Shown here piece after piece: positions 1-7,441 of a stretch of DNA of 33,390 bases. The notes under the pieces are model-generated. The model saw nothing but the letters and a program-made list of their open reading frames with translations. It ran no database searches and was not told the DNA's origin. Every line of letters begins with the position of its first letter. Within the stretch, counting starts at the first letter, position 1. Position numbers and translations under genes: made by a program. Source of the DNA: Candidatus Caccopulliclostridium gallistercoris (GTDB taxonomy: Bacteria > Bacillota > Clostridia > Christensenellales > UBA1242); NCBI GenBank assembly GCA_018713725.1, contig DVOJ01000008.1, positions 1 through 33,390 of the forward strand, written 5' to 3'.

Positions 1-1
1 A

Positions 2-808
2 TCTAATTTACTTAGAAATAATAAAGAATATGTTTTAAAGGCCGTTAAAGATTTTGGTGATTCACTAAAATATGCATCAAAAGAGCTACAAGATGATGAA
101 GATATAGTTTTAGCAGCAATTAAACAAAGAGGTACAGCCCTTGAATACGCTTCAGATAGATTTAAAGATAATGAAAAATTTGTTTTAGAAGCAATGCAAA
201 GTCAATTTATTGCAATTGATTATGCCTCTGAAAGACTTAAAAGTGATAGAAACTTTATTCTATCTGCTGTAAAACTAAAAGGTCATGCTCTTGTGCACAT
301 TTTACCTAAGTTTCAAAATGATAAAGAAATTGTTTTAACCGCCGTTGAAAACGGGAACTTTAATACATTTAAATACGCTTCCGACGAACTTAAAAACGAC
401 AAAGATTTTGTTTTACAAGTGTTAAAAATAAGCCCTTATAGTTTCCAATATGTATCAGATAAACTTAAAGAAGATAAAGCCGTTATTAAACAAGCTTTAA
501 CATTAGAAGGTAGGAATCTTCAATTTCTCCCAGAAAATCTTAGAGACGATACAAATTTAGCATCAATGGCCGTTAAACAAAATGTAGACGCTTTTAAATA
601 TGTTTCTAAAAGGCTAAGAGCTAATAAAGACTTTGTTCTTGACTCGGTTCATCAAGCTAATCCTAATACAATTGATTCTGTTGCAATATATGCAAACAAA
701 GAAACACTTACAGATACAGAAATTGCTAGCATTATAGCAGAAACAAACAAAAGTAAATTAGCAAAGATTTTAAAAAATAACCAAGCAACAGCTACACAAG
801 AATTATAA
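2..808 (+). CDS. DUF4116 repeat protein, 3' part (5' end outside window)
   Basis: The reading frame is open to the left edge, so the gene is cut off; 268 residues are visible. Nearly all of it is a tandem repeat of about 24-25 residues built on the pattern Tyr-Ala-Ser-x-x-Leu-Lys-x-Asp-x-x-Phe-Val-Leu-x-Ala-Val, for example YASDELKNDKDFVL, YVSDKLKEDKAVI and YVSKRLRANKDFVL. This is the DUF4116 pattern, a family of helical repeats of unknown function, often in large proteins of gut bacteria. No signal peptide or catalytic motif is visible in this part. It is followed 8 nt later by a strong hairpin terminator shared with the convergent next gene. A Met at 194 is internal to the repeats and is not taken as the start. 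Confidence 0.8.
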   Translation, partial: SNLLRNNKEYVLKAVKDFGDSLKYASKELQDDEDIVLAAIKQRGTALEYASDRFKDNEKFVLEAMQSQFIAIDYASERLKSDRNFILSAVKLKGHALVHILPKFQNDKEIVLTAVENGNFNTFKYASDELKNDKDFVLQVLKISPYSFQYVSDKLKEDKAVIKQALTLEGRNLQFLPENLRDDTNLASMAVKQNVDAFKYVSKRLRANKDFVLDSVHQANPNTIDSVAIYANKETLTDTEIASIIAETNKSKLAKILKNNQATATQEL

Positions 809-816
809 AATAAAAG

Positions 817-866
817 TCCACGAAATTATAAACTTGCTACGAGTTTATAGTATCGTGGATTTTTTT
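817..866 (+). terminator. Rho-independent terminator, probably bidirectional
   Basis: TCCACGA (817-823) pairs with TCGTGGA (853-859), and TATAAACT (827-834) with AGTTTATA (842-849), around a 7-nt loop. A run of seven T follows on the + strand, and the other flank is T-rich on the - strand. It separates two convergent genes. Confidence 0.85.
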
Positions 867-2124
867 AATCTACAAATATTGAAATTATGTCCTTTAACGT
901 TAAAATTACGTTTTCGAACTTGTTTTTATCTTCAATTAGCCTTGCGTTAAAACATAGTTGAAGCTTGAAGCTGTTTCCTTTTACTTGATTTGTTATTCGT
1001 GCCTTTTTGTTTTGGTCAAAAATGGAATTTATTGAAAATTTACCAATATTATTCTTATTTAATATATTTATAATTTGATATGTCTTAAAATTATCGTATT
1101 TTTGCGGCAAAAACATTAATAGGTCTTCAAACCGATCCTTATTTATTATGTGTAGCTCTAAAACAAGTTTTGTGTTTTTAGTGATTAGCTTTTTAAACAA
1201 AATTTCTTTATATGAGTTTTTAAGCGAGTTAGAATAGTCTTCGTTATTATCTCTGCTTTTATAAATAGTTGAAAAATTAAATTCTCTATTAAATACCTTA
1301 CATATTACACCTGTCATGCTTTCGGAAAGTTTAACTTTATTGTTTACCATTCCAGCTTTGGCGTGCGGAGCGGAAATTACAATTTGAGAGTCGCCTACAC
1401 TATATTCAAAATCTGTTTGACCTTGAGTTTTATAGAACTCTTCGTCTAAGCTGTATAGTTCAGAGATATCAATATTTTTTTGCCTAATTTCATTTTGCGT
1501 TCTTAAAGCCGTGCAAAAATTATGTATTGCTTTTATAACGCTAAAAAGATTTTTTCTACTTTTAGTTAAATAGCCATAATTTAATTCCACTTGCATTGCC
1601 TTAATACCTGCATTCTTAGATACATAGGTGGCAATTGTGCTAGTTTTGGAAGCAAAGGGATGGTCGGTAACTATTTTTTTAATACCTTCCCTATTTAAAC
1701 AGTTTATTAAATTATTTATTATTTCAGCATCGTTATGCACAGTGTTTCCATAACCCGAACCGATATTTACTTGGCATTCCCTAGTTTTTGAAAGCTCATG
1801 CAAATCTAGCACCACCAAGGGTTTTAACTTCTTACATTTTTCACACAAAAACTTTTTATAAGGAGAATCTGCATCAAAATTTGCATCGTCGCCCATATTT
1901 TTAGATTTATAAATTATTGTGTAACCATAGTATTTATTTAAAAGTTTGGCAATTATGCCGCTTTCTGGCTCAGCAAACTTTACTTTTCCTTCTCTGGTTT
2001 GGCTAACTGCATGTGGAGCGCTTAAAATTATATCCTGCACTTTTCCTAGTTCAAATTCAAAAGAGTTTTCCGTTCCCTTTTCAAAAAATGAGTAAAGCTC
2101 CTTGATTTCGTTTATTTTTTTCAT
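865..2124 (-). CDS. Tandem N-formylglutamate-amidohydrolase-like protein
   Basis: This 419-aa protein consists of two related halves. Residues 28-200 carry ILSAPHA (33-39), DLHE (107-110) and MQVELNYG (177-184), the layout of N-formylglutamate amidohydrolase (FGase) family metal-dependent hydrolases. Residues 246-415 repeat it as VISAPHA (249-255), ELHI (323-326) and KLQLCFNARL (387-396). Both halves share a IIYKS/TIYKS stretch after the first motif. In the second half the Asp of DLH and the QVE motif have changed, so it may be non-catalytic. No histidine-degradation genes are nearby, so the substrate is unknown. The start is set by an AAAGGA ribosome binding site and by a promoter (TTGATT-17-TATAAT) just upstream. 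No signal peptide is seen, so it is probably cytosolic. Confidence 0.65.
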   Translation of the reverse strand: MKKINEIKELYSFFEKGTENSFEFELGKVQDIILSAPHAVSQTREGKVKFAEPESGIIAKLLNKYYGYTIIYKSKNMGDDANFDADSPYKKFLCEKCKKLKPLVVLDLHELSKTRECQVNIGSGYGNTVHNDAEIINNLINCLNREGIKKIVTDHPFASKTSTIATYVSKNAGIKAMQVELNYGYLTKSRKNLFSVIKAIHNFCTALRTQNEIRQKNIDISELYSLDEEFYKTQGQTDFEYSVGDSQIVISAPHAKAGMVNNKVKLSESMTGVICKVFNREFNFSTIYKSRDNNEDYSNSLKNSYKEILFKKLITKNTKLVLELHIINKDRFEDLLMFLPQKYDNFKTYQIINILNKNNIGKFSINSIFDQNKKARITNQVKGNSFKLQLCFNARLIEDKNKFENVILTLKDIISIFVD

Positions 2125-2142
2125 TTTATTTCCTTTAAAGGA

Positions 2143-2171
2143 ATTATATTAAAAAAATAGTATAAAATCAA
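2143..2171 (-). promoter_or_regulatory. Sigma-A-type promoter for the FGase-like gene
   Basis: On the minus strand, TTGATT (2166-2171) is followed after exactly 17 nt by TATAAT (2143-2148), about 19 nt before the ATG of the gene ending at 865. Confidence 0.7.
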
Positions 2172-2181
2172 ACATTTAACT

Positions 2182-2418
2182 CTATCTTTTAAAAACTATA
2201 TCTCTTAAATTAACAAATTTTTCTAAAATACTTTTTAACTCCGCATAGTAAGGGCTTTCCTTACCTAGTGTCAAAAGTTTTGTGGTTATATTTCTAATTA
2301 CTACGTTTATATCGCTATCTTTTTCAATTATAGCAACGTCGTCTATTGTTAAAAGCTTTGTAAAACATACGTCTTCTAATAAATTTATTTCCCTTCTAGA
2401 TAAATTAACGTGTCTCAT
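2182..2418 (-). CDS. Small hypothetical protein (78 aa)
   Basis: A 78-residue protein I do not recognise. It has no membrane segment or signal peptide and is predicted largely helical, with the pattern LSRREINLLEDV near the N-terminus and a basic C-terminus (VFKR). A Shine-Dalgarno-like AAGGGG lies about 7 nt before the ATG, which supports translation. It is 57 nt upstream of the FGase-like gene on the same strand, but that gene has its own promoter inside the gap, so co-transcription is optional. It is divergent from the ku operon. The function cannot be assigned. Confidence 0.55.
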   Translation of the reverse strand: MRHVNLSRREINLLEDVCFTKLLTIDDVAIIEKDSDINVVIRNITTKLLTLGKESPYYAELKSILEKFVNLRDIVFKR

Positions 2419-2670
2419 TTATCGCCCCTTACAATAATTTTATCTTATTGTTTGTATTATAAAAATAGCGGCGAAAAATGTCAATCAATCATACCGAGTT
2501 TTTTACAAAATTTACAATAATTTTGTTCAAAATACATATAATTGTACAAAATTATGCTTAATACGCATATGTTTTAGAATATTTGTACAATATTTTCATT
2601 GAGCAGGCGTCCATTTTTCAACAAGTTTAACAAATTTTTATTTGACAATACTTTAAGCTAGGAGGAAAAT

Positions 2671-3453
2671 ATGGCTTATTCCTATAAAGGCGCAATAACG
2701 TTTGGGCTTGTGTATATCCCCGTTACGCTTAATGCAAGCATAAAAAACAACGATATCGGCTTTAACCTTATAGACAAAAAAACTATGAGCCGTGTAAAAT
2801 ATAAAAAAACGTGTGTTGACTGTGATAACAAGGAAGTAAAAAACGAAGATATTGTTAAAGGATATCAGTATGAAAAGGATAAGTACGTTATTTTTACGGA
2901 TAAGGATTTTGAAAAGCTAAAAACGCAAAAGGATAAGAACATTACAATAAGTGAGTTTGTGAATTTAAACGAAGTTGACCCTATTTACTTTGAAAAGAGC
3001 TACTATGTAAATCCAGTTGGCGCAGAAAAGGCGTTTTTTGTGCTTATGGACGCCATGGAGAAACAGAAAAAAGCAGGGATTGCAAAGTGCGTGCTTGGAA
3101 CAAAGGAAACGCTTATTTTATTAAGGGCAAAAAATGGCAAAATGCTTGCTAGCACGCTATATTTTTACGACGAAGTTGTAGAGACAGCGGAAATAAAAAA
3201 GCCTAAAATATTAAAAAAAGAGTTAGAACTTGCCAGCACGCTTATAGAGCAAATGACGGAAAAATTTGTGCCGGAAAATTTTAAAGACGAATATAATAGA
3301 AGGCTAAAAAAGGCAATTAAAGCCAAAGTTGCCGGAGAAAGCTACGTTATTAAAAAAGAAGCAAAGGCGCCTTCTAACGTAATAAACTTAATGGACGCCT
3401 TAAAGGAAAGCCTTTCCAAAGCTCCTAAAAAGAGGCTAAAAAATGAGGCTTAA
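2671..3453 (+). CDS. ku: Ku, DNA end-binding protein of bacterial NHEJ
   Basis: This 260-aa protein is a typical bacterial Ku, the homodimeric ring that threads onto double-strand break ends and recruits LigD. It opens with YKGAITFGLVYIPVTL, the standard Ku start, followed by VKGYQYEKDKYVIFTDKDFE (62-81) and the core-domain sequence YFEKSYYVNPVGAEKAF. The C-terminal 40 residues are lysine-rich (KKAIKAKVAGESYVIKK), like the DNA-binding tails of other Ku proteins. A strong AGGAGG sits 6 nt before the ATG. The gene overlaps ligD by 11 nt and is the first of a three-gene operon. The 250-nt upstream region is very AT-rich with two TTGTACAA-like palindromes at about 2542 and 2584. A TTGACA at 2642 lacks a -10 before the RBS, so I call no promoter there. 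Confidence 0.95.
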   Translation: MAYSYKGAITFGLVYIPVTLNASIKNNDIGFNLIDKKTMSRVKYKKTCVDCDNKEVKNEDIVKGYQYEKDKYVIFTDKDFEKLKTQKDKNITISEFVNLNEVDPIYFEKSYYVNPVGAEKAFFVLMDAMEKQKKAGIAKCVLGTKETLILLRAKNGKMLASTLYFYDEVVETAEIKKPKILKKELELASTLIEQMTEKFVPENFKDEYNRRLKKAIKAKVAGESYVIKKEAKAPSNVINLMDALKESLSKAPKKRLKNEA

Positions 3454-4828
3454 AGAATATAACGACAAAAGGAATTTTGACAAGACCAAAGAGCCTAAGG
3501 GAAAAATTAAAAGGGGTAAAAATAAAAATTTTGTAATTCAATTTCATAGAGCAAGGCGCGACCACTACGATTTTAGGCTTTCCTTTAACGGCGTACTTTT
3601 AAGCTGGGCTGTGCCTAAGGGCTTACCCACAAATAAAAAAGATAAGCGCCTAGCAATTAAAGTTGAAGACCACCCTTTAAGCTATATAAATTTTAGCGGA
3701 ACTATCCCTAAGGGCGAATACGGCGCCGGAACTGTGGAGATTTATGACAAGGGCACTTACTCCTGCCCCACAAGTTTAAAAATGGGCTTAAAAAATGGCA
3801 GTTTTAAAATAGACCTTTTAGGCGAAAAAATTAAGGGCAGATACGCCTTTATTAAAATGGAAGGCGATAACTGGCTAATTATTTATGAAGGCAAAAATGT
3901 AACCAAAAATCCGTTTAGTAAGGTTGGCGTAGAGCTTGCAACGCTATCTAAAACAGTGCCAAGCGGTAAAGACTATTTATTTGAAATCAAGTTCGACGGT
4001 TATAGAATTGTGAGTTTTATAGAAACGGGCACTATTAAATTTTTAACAAGAAACAATGTAGATTACACCTTAAAATTCCCTTCATTAAAACAAGCTTTGC
4101 TTTCTATTTCTAAGGATAAAAGCTTAGTGCTAGACGGCGAAGTTGTGGTGTTTGACAATTTTGGCAAAACGGATTTCGGCGCTCTGCAAGAAGCTATAAA
4201 GTTTAATGAGAGTAAACTTTGCTACATCGTGTTCGACATTCTAGCTTTAAATGGGCAAGATTTAAGAAATCTTCCGCTTATTGAAAGAAAGAAGCTTTTA
4301 AAAGAAAACTTAAAAAATCTTCCTAAAAACATAATTATTTCAGACTACGTTGTTGGGAATGGAAAAAAGTGCTTTGAATCCGTAAAAAAGCTTGGGCTTG
4401 AAGGCATAATGGCAAAGAAAATAAACTCAGCGTATGTTGAAAAACGCACGGAAGATTGGCTTAAAATTAAATGCTATTTAAGGCAAGAGTTTATTATTTG
4501 CGGCTACTTAACTTCGGAAAAAAATAGCGAGCTTTCCGCCTTAATTTTGGGCTACTATAAAAACGGCGAGCTTATATACGCCGGCAAAACGGGCACAGGT
4601 TTCTCTGAAAATATAAGGCACGAACTCTCGTTAAAATTTAAAAATTTAAAACAAAAAACTTGCCCTTTTAAAGACGTGAAATTTTCAGCCAACTGGCTAA
4701 AACCAAGCCTTGTTTGCGAAGTGCAATTTGCCGAAATTACAAAAGATAGCCTTTTAAGGCAAGCAAGCTTTATAGGTTTAAGAGAAGATAAGCTAGCTAA
4801 AAACGTGACGTTGGAGGTTAAAAGTTGA
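3443..4828 (+). CDS. ligD: LigD: 3'-phosphoesterase + ATP-dependent DNA ligase
   Basis: This 461-aa protein has two of the three LigD domains. Residues 25-150 are the 3'-phosphoesterase (PE) domain. H35, H41, D43 and R45 in HRARRDHYDFRL, H77 in VEDHPL and Y81 match the catalytic set of Pseudomonas LigD PE at a constant offset of 7. Residues 175-455 are the ligase: KFDGYR with nucleophile Lys183, DGEVVVF (231-237), EGIMAKK (320-326), and WLKIK (339-343). The PE domain heals 3' ends and the ligase seals the break. The polymerase domain is missing and is encoded by the next gene. The start overlaps the 3' end of ku and is preceded by AGAGG, which suggests translational coupling. The domain order PE-LIG with separate POL differs from the fused Pseudomonas and Mycobacterium enzymes. 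Confidence 0.93.
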   Translation: MRLKEYNDKRNFDKTKEPKGKIKRGKNKNFVIQFHRARRDHYDFRLSFNGVLLSWAVPKGLPTNKKDKRLAIKVEDHPLSYINFSGTIPKGEYGAGTVEIYDKGTYSCPTSLKMGLKNGSFKIDLLGEKIKGRYAFIKMEGDNWLIIYEGKNVTKNPFSKVGVELATLSKTVPSGKDYLFEIKFDGYRIVSFIETGTIKFLTRNNVDYTLKFPSLKQALLSISKDKSLVLDGEVVVFDNFGKTDFGALQEAIKFNESKLCYIVFDILALNGQDLRNLPLIERKKLLKENLKNLPKNIIISDYVVGNGKKCFESVKKLGLEGIMAKKINSAYVEKRTEDWLKIKCYLRQEFIICGYLTSEKNSELSALILGYYKNGELIYAGKTGTGFSENIRHELSLKFKNLKQKTCPFKDVKFSANWLKPSLVCEVQFAEITKDSLLRQASFIGLREDKLAKNVTLEVKS

Positions 4829-5658
4829 ACTTTGAAATTACAAATCCAGACAAAATTATCTACCCCAAAGAAAAAATAACCAAAAAGGACGTTGTGCTTT
4901 ATTATAGTAGGCTCGCAAAATACATGCTCCCCTTTTTAAAAGATAGGCCAATAAGCGTAATTAGGTGCCTTAGCGGGATAAATGGCGAATGCTTTTTCAA
5001 AAAGCACCCAAAAACAGAAAGAAAACACATAAAAACATTTTTCATGGGCGGAGACACGGAAAACGACGAATATTTCTATTTAACTAAGGAAGAAGACATT
5101 GTTTTTCAAGCGCAAATGGGCACCATAGAATTTCACATTTGGGCAAACAAAGTAAACAAACTAAATAGCCCGGATATTATGACCTTTGACCTAGACCCCG
5201 ACGAAAAGCTTCCACTTGAAACACTTCGAGACGGTGCCAAAAAATTAAAATCCGTTTTAGACGAACTAAAACTTAAAAGCTATTTAAAGACCAGTGGCGG
5301 CAAAGGCTATCATGTGCTTGTACCCTTTAAAAAAAGTTTAAGCTACCAAAAGTTCAGCGAATTTTCAAGGCGTGTGGCAGAACTTATGGAAAGTTTGTAC
5401 CCTAACCTTTTTACTTCAAACATTAGAAAGGCTACAAGAAAAAATAAGATTTTTTTAGACTGGCAGCGTAACACAAAAGGCGCCACTTGTGTAGCACCCT
5501 ACTCTTTGCGCGCAAGATCGGGCGCCAAAGTTTCCATGCCAATAGCTTGGAAAAACATAGATAAAATAGCGCCAAACGAAATAGATATTTTTTCAGGAGT
5601 TAAAGGAAAAAACGTTTGGCAAGATTTTTTTAATTTATCCCAAGAACTATCCAATTGA
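4825..5658 (+). CDS. ligD: LigD-type NHEJ polymerase/primase (stand-alone POL domain)
   Basis: This 277-aa protein is the archaeo-eukaryotic-primase-like polymerase of bacterial NHEJ, which fills gaps at break ends and prefers ribonucleotides. Visible motifs are the metal-binding FDLDPD (D122, D124), KTSGGKGYH with S157 and H163 for nucleotide triphosphate binding, and LDW with the third Asp at 212. The N-terminal NPDKIIYPKEKITKKDVV and IRCLSGINGECFFKKHP segments are standard for LigD POL. The start is TTG, overlapping the ligase stop as TTGA, and is fixed by a GGAGG 7 nt upstream. It is the last gene of the ku operon and overlaps the convergent glycosylase gene by 12 nt, with no separate terminator. 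Confidence 0.93.
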   Translation: MNFEITNPDKIIYPKEKITKKDVVLYYSRLAKYMLPFLKDRPISVIRCLSGINGECFFKKHPKTERKHIKTFFMGGDTENDEYFYLTKEEDIVFQAQMGTIEFHIWANKVNKLNSPDIMTFDLDPDEKLPLETLRDGAKKLKSVLDELKLKSYLKTSGGKGYHVLVPFKKSLSYQKFSEFSRRVAELMESLYPNLFTSNIRKATRKNKIFLDWQRNTKGATCVAPYSLRARSGAKVSMPIAWKNIDKIAPNEIDIFSGVKGKNVWQDFFNLSQELSN

Positions 5659-6123
5659 TTCTAGCGCTTTATTCCAAGGCTCTAACTTAAAGCTAACATT
5701 AGCTGGGCTTGTTGATGGTAAATAATTTATTTTTAAATTTGGAAAATATTTTAAGGTTAAATTATAACTTAATTTTCCATTACAATAAATATTTTTTATA
5801 TTAGGATATTTTTTTAATAGTTTTAAAATGTCATTTATTTCGTAATTATTTTTTAAAATATCCGAATCGCTAGAACCCTTTATATTAGAGCTTTTTACTA
5901 TATCCCACATTGCAATTTTATGGGAAAGTAAAAAAGCTTTTTTATTTTCTATATTTTCGCCTATATTTTCCTTAAAAAAATTTTCAAATATTTTCCAAAT
6001 TTTATTTTGTTTATTTCCATAATAAAAATTAATTCCCCTACTTTTTACGCTAGGAAAACTGCCAAGTATTAAAATTTTGGAGTTCTTATCCACAACAGGT
6101 TCAAAGCAAACAAAGTTATCCAT
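5647..6123 (-). CDS. Deoxyinosine/uracil-type DNA glycosylase (UDG superfamily)
   Basis: This 158-aa protein matches the DNA-deoxyinosine glycosylase group (UDG family 6-like) in length and motifs. ILGSFPS (19-25) is the first active-site loop, followed by FYYGNKQNKIW (33-43), where the family reads FYYGNPQNRFW. INYLPSTSPANVSF near the C-terminus is the second binding loop. Such enzymes excise hypoxanthine or uracil from deaminated DNA. The gene converges on the NHEJ operon and overlaps the polymerase gene end by 12 nt, so the block is rich in DNA repair functions. There is no Shine-Dalgarno. A TTGAAA-17-TAAAAT promoter places the ATG at +1, so the mRNA is probably leaderless. Substrate preference cannot be read from sequence. 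Confidence 0.82.
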   Translation of the reverse strand: MDNFVCFEPVVDKNSKILILGSFPSVKSRGINFYYGNKQNKIWKIFENFFKENIGENIENKKAFLLSHKIAMWDIVKSSNIKGSSDSDILKNNYEINDILKLLKKYPNIKNIYCNGKLSYNLTLKYFPNLKINYLPSTSPANVSFKLEPWNKALESIG

Positions 6124-6129
6124 AAGGCT

Positions 6130-6158
6130 ATTTTAATAAAATTTTATATATTTTTCAA
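6130..6158 (-). promoter_or_regulatory. Leaderless-type promoter for the DNA glycosylase
   Basis: On the minus strand, TTGAAA (6153-6158), 17-nt spacer, TAAAAT (6130-6135), then 6 nt (AGCCTT) and the ATG at 6123. This spacing puts the start codon at +1. There is no room for a ribosome binding site. Confidence 0.65.
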
Positions 6159-6176
6159 CAATTTTTACTATAATTA

Positions 6177-6205
6177 TTGACTATTATAATTAAAAGTTCT
6201 AAAAT
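6177..6205 (+). promoter_or_regulatory. Sigma-A-type promoter for the MscS gene
   Basis: TTGACT (6177-6182), 17-nt spacer and TAAAAT (6200-6205). The start codon is 32 nt downstream with a GAAGGA ribosome binding site. It is divergent from the glycosylase promoter, 18 nt away. Confidence 0.7.
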
Positions 6206-6237
6206 AAGAAATATCTAATAAAAAAGAAGGAACATTT

Positions 6238-7293
6238 ATGGATTGGGGTAAAATTTGGAATGACATTGTAAATTTTTTCACAAATAACATTTGGAACATT
6301 GGTTTATTTTTTATTGTTTTAATACTTGGCATACTAGTTATTAAAATAATTTTAAAAATTCTGAAAAAAGTTTTAAGCAAAACTAAAATGGAACGTATTG
6401 CACAAAACTTTTTATGTACTGCATTAAAATTTGGTTTGTGGTTAGTTTTAATTTTAAGCCTACTTAGCATTATCGGTATAGAAATTACGGGTATACTTAC
6501 TGCAATAAGCGCACTAATCCTAGCCGTAGGTATGGCTCTTGAAAGTAATATGGCAAACCTTGCTAACGGAATTGTAATAGTATCTAACCATATGTTCAAA
6601 AAGGGCGACTATATTATAGTAGACGGCGTAGAAGGAAACATAACAGAAATAAACTTTTTGTTTACCACTCTTTTAACTACGGATAATAAAAAAATTACAC
6701 TCCCCAACTCTGAAATTGTAAACTCACCTGTTATAAACCTTGGAGCAAACGCAAAACGTAGGGTAGAATTCACCTTTTCAGTTGCTTATGAAAGCGACGT
6801 TGAACTTGTAAAAAAAGTGGTAACTGACGTTATGAAGAGCGACGGCAGAGTTTACCTAGACCCAGAACCATTTTGCAGACTTAAAACCATGAACGCATCT
6901 AGCCTAGACTTCTTTGCAAACTGTTGGTGCGATAACGACGATTATTGGGACGTTTACTACTACGTTATGGAATGGGTATACAACGAATTTAAAAGACACA
7001 AAATTTCTGTACCATACAATCAACTTGAAGTTAGAGATAGAAAGGATAACCCTAAAAACATTGTTATTGGGAAAACTCTTCCAGAGCGCGTTGAAAAAGT
7101 GAGACCTGCAAAAGAATCGCACGACCTTTTAGGCGCTTTTAAAATTCATAAGAAAGATAAAAATAAGAAAAAAGAAAAAGTTGATAAAAAGAAAGATAAA
7201 AAAACAAATAAAAAAGTAGAAAAAGCTCAAACGCCTAATAGCGTTCCGGAAACAGAAGAAAGCATGGTAAATTCAGACGAAGATAAGAAATAG
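6238..7293 (+). CDS. MscS-family mechanosensitive ion channel
   Basis: This 351-aa inner-membrane protein opens under membrane tension and releases osmolytes. Three membrane helices can be seen at about 21-42, 62-80 and 84-116. The last holds the pore-lining pattern SALILAVGMALESNMANLANGIVIV, and after it the beta domain reads KKGDYIIVDGVEGNITEINFLFTTL and ITLPNSEIVNSPVINL, all standard for small-conductance channels. Beyond residue 285 comes an unusual lysine-rich, low-complexity tail of about 60 residues (KKDKNKKKEKVDKKKDKK), longer than in E. coli MscS. A GAAGGA precedes the ATG and a terminator follows, so it is a single-gene transcript. Confidence 0.92.
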   Translation: MDWGKIWNDIVNFFTNNIWNIGLFFIVLILGILVIKIILKILKKVLSKTKMERIAQNFLCTALKFGLWLVLILSLLSIIGIEITGILTAISALILAVGMALESNMANLANGIVIVSNHMFKKGDYIIVDGVEGNITEINFLFTTLLTTDNKKITLPNSEIVNSPVINLGANAKRRVEFTFSVAYESDVELVKKVVTDVMKSDGRVYLDPEPFCRLKTMNASSLDFFANCWCDNDDYWDVYYYVMEWVYNEFKRHKISVPYNQLEVRDRKDNPKNIVIGKTLPERVEKVRPAKESHDLLGAFKIHKKDKNKKKEKVDKKKDKKTNKKVEKAQTPNSVPETEESMVNSDEDKK

Positions 7294-7320
7294 AAATGCA
7301 CTTAGATTATTAAGTAGACT

Positions 7321-7350
7321 AAAAGCCGCAAAGTTTTGCGGCTTTTTTGT
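7321..7350 (+). terminator. Rho-independent terminator after the MscS gene
   Basis: GCCGCAA (7325-7331) pairs with TTGCGGC (7336-7342) around AGTT, followed by six T. Confidence 0.9.
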
Positions 7351-7441
7351 ATTTACAACAAAAAAGCAAAAATTATATTACTACTTAAATTTACTTTTAA
7401 AATAAACAAAAGTTATGTATAATATCTGCAAGGAGAATTTT

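Noticed and set aside
2537..2542. TATAAT as the ku promoter -10
   Set aside because: The nearest -35-like hexamer (TTTACA at 2511) is at 20-nt spacing and no extended -10 is present, so it is left uncalled.
6174..6599. A 141-codon minus-strand frame
   Set aside because: It is antisense to the MscS gene and has a composition typical of a mirror frame.
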